From: Nitzschia sp. pyKryTriq1
Taxonomy: Eukaryota; Bacillariophyta; Bacillariophyceae; Bacillariales; Bacillariaceae
Length of the DNA stretch: 64,000 bases
Direction of reading: 5' to 3'
Assembly: GCA_956465555.1 (NCBI GenBank)
Contig: OY101121.1
Location: 1,822,722 to 1,886,721, forward strand
The notes below the pieces were generated by a model. The model saw only the letters and a list, made by a program, of their open reading frames with translations. It was not told the DNA's origin and made no database searches. Within the stretch, counting starts at the first letter, position 1; every line of letters begins with the position of its first letter. Position numbers and translations under genes: made by a program. This document shows, in pieces, positions 63,901 to 64,000 of the stretch.

Positions 63901-64000
63901 GAATCCTCAGTTATGGATCCTGCATTCACCGCTGAGACTCCTTCCAGTTCAACCATGGCTCCCCCATTCGATGTCAAGGCCGCTATCGCAGCAGCATCAA
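60978..64000 (-). CDS. TBC-domain Rab GTPase-activating protein with F-box-like segment, 5' end outside window
   Basis: The frame is open from the stop at 60978 to the right edge (the codons before 63977 are still open and lack ATG), so the N-terminus is missing; over 1000 aa are visible. Order: Pro-rich stretch (PPPPPPPPGKKKKHRTKNKT), disordered region, an acidic segment QDGDGEIDDRQLLAWL that resembles a degenerate EF-hand, helical region, an F-box-like motif (VPAVLSFLGDPVAVCRIKMV, about 62390-62450), then a TBC domain. The TBC domain shows IERDVERSFGNMPPH (arginine finger, about 62132-62166), VGYCQGMDYVVAHLL (glutamine finger, about 61640-61670), DYNLRHMYWPELRCL and WDIWLVERSFKIFFRVGTAI. 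TBC proteins switch off Rab GTPases in vesicle traffic. A long insert separates the two finger motifs. No intron is visible. Confidence 0.87.
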   Translation of the reverse strand, partial: DAAAIAALTSNGGAMVELEGVSAVNAGSITEDSVSSSLHIVSEVLGNGGVLLPMSVEPKLDMQRRAMIPPPPPPPPGKKKKHRTKNKTKSSGSVPLLAPPPDEKLKKWEEEKMRGQVQLATVRAKIQAAKSDAVGIAGPPAMSRSVEPSLFLWNPTNDVKSPSEKARSPSNIDNVFADQKFAERVAMASSAAAVSFEERLVTERFSSSPDSQRGKNWGHSDVATFPFKSEEDQLQVQHPPSRKDVEQDGDGEIDDRQLLAWLSREVLGNSQVQTENQSNIPLVIRLLLEDDDNFNKMCQYMADCVNATTASLGDDASFDALTLTTTLTEDDSTVATTKSRQQLERQRPLLKPMVLSQESQKLASGLLAANFVSFLYLASKLSKVPSPFGSSNPFLSEIVSSSLQNMVTLSKRGNGGKSCSSPQQVIFDHAMGRAEFVVGFVYNVCEQSIEQSKRMDHPAATLDIHTSPESEDHTTPVSEPSTPCAGNTTRAKGLRFIVPYGHPSPFETAVWEAPRIVPAVLSFLGDPVAVCRIKMVNRYCRRLVSEHEHAIMQDAVRTGGLNMNIRPAFWMWIALQKCHQDDSTSQVRRITNSEELKQLEQDGHEGKWHHVIERDVERSFGNMPPHKTGARLRTDSIVRALVTWGQNRIMKRGVKGGGEETPLPELGPSKRPKDKPMRNTVSPPPWECAPDKFDESESSGTPTDKVSDWGPISPVASMTESSNMGFSEAEYDPFAELGIVPSEELALSGNRLTPVMKSDLQNKLRFILHSLAATHGDVGYCQGMDYVVAHLLRILQDTIRWNAVQGTLPQCIVSTSNLPDLSGWKDEPLTKVYEEVDKASVVEEVIVRVMDTFFVDYNLRHMYWPELRCLKTCCRVFERLIQIKLPVLADHFEHHDLNVGLFALGWFQTLFLYLPSMPSATVCHMWDIWLVERSFKIFFRVGTAILFLSQPILLNHELEGMMTYLNTIPDATLLKPDILIPCALNIKVTNRILQELEAEVTSAAEN

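Noticed and set aside
1-64000. CRISPR arrays, rRNA, tRNA or prokaryotic operons
   Set aside because: No regularly spaced direct repeats, rRNA-like sequence or polycistronic layout seen. Spliced genes with organelle presequences mark this as eukaryotic nuclear DNA.

Overview
The window reads as nuclear chromosomal DNA of a diatom, probably pennate, though the sequence does not identify the species. The grounds are: (i) several protein N-termini in which a signal peptide runs into an ASAFAP-like site (G-AFAP in NDK, A-AFAP in FtsH, D-AFCP in a 5'-nucleotidase-like protein, S-AFP in a glyoxylate-reductase-like enzyme), the bipartite plastid-import signal of diatoms; (ii) a relic of a diatom-type Ty1/copia integrase; (iii) a broken gene of the diatom leucine-rich-repeat protein type; (iv) canonical GT-AG introns, mostly 67-166 nt; (v) dense packing on both strands with no operons. 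I reconstructed exon structures by reading splice sites and checking phase across every junction, so many entries are multi-exon genes whose parts do not appear as one ORF.

Layout. 1-8.2 kb: an F-box protein running off the left edge (-), a plastid-type glyoxylate-reductase-like enzyme (+), a sugar-phosphate cyclase of the EEVS/DDGS/DHQS superfamily (-) and a GT49-type glycosyltransferase (-). 8.9-24.1 kb: the PAF1-complex subunit CTR9 (-), a copia relic, a GT31 core-1-like galactosyltransferase (+), an unknown type I membrane protein (+), a Q-rich Arf-GAP (+), the H/ACA snoRNP protein GAR1 (-) and a DUF4602 (C1orf131-like) protein (+). 24.2-40 kb: two adjacent GLTP-domain paralogs (-,-), a HAD 5'-nucleotidase-like protein (-), an HTTM/gamma-carboxylase-like membrane protein (+), a 74-aa HMG-box protein (-), a possible CDV3-like protein (-) and a plastid-type nucleoside diphosphate kinase (+). 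40.2-48.1 kb: an RRM protein with a mitochondrial-looking N-terminus (+), a prokaryote-style cytosine-5 DNA methyltransferase (+), an LRR-protein pseudogene and a nested duplication array. 48.4-64 kb: the cohesin subunit SCC3/STAG (+), an amino-acid transporter (+), a nucleus-encoded plastid FtsH (+), a 2OG-Fe(II) prolyl-4-hydroxylase-like protein (-) and a TBC Rab-GAP running off the right edge (-).

The genes do not form one pathway. They are a normal eukaryotic mix: chromatin and transcription (CTR9, SCC3, HMG-box, DNA methyltransferase), ribosome and RNA biogenesis (GAR1, DUF4602, RRM protein), membrane traffic and lipid transfer (Arf-GAP, TBC, GLTP pair), glycosylation (GT49, GT31) and plastid maintenance and metabolism (FtsH, NDK, glyoxylate-reductase-like). 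The intergenic DNA is unusual. It is filled with short palindromic motifs (TACCGGTA, CTACTAGTAG, GTACTGTAC and relatives), and a roughly 35-bp element recurs four times, each time just downstream of a stop codon. The least explained items are that element, a repeated beta-rich-looking insert inside CTR9, the sugar-phosphate cyclase with a long Ser/Thr-rich N-terminal extension, and a 120-bp foldback near 1.2 kb.
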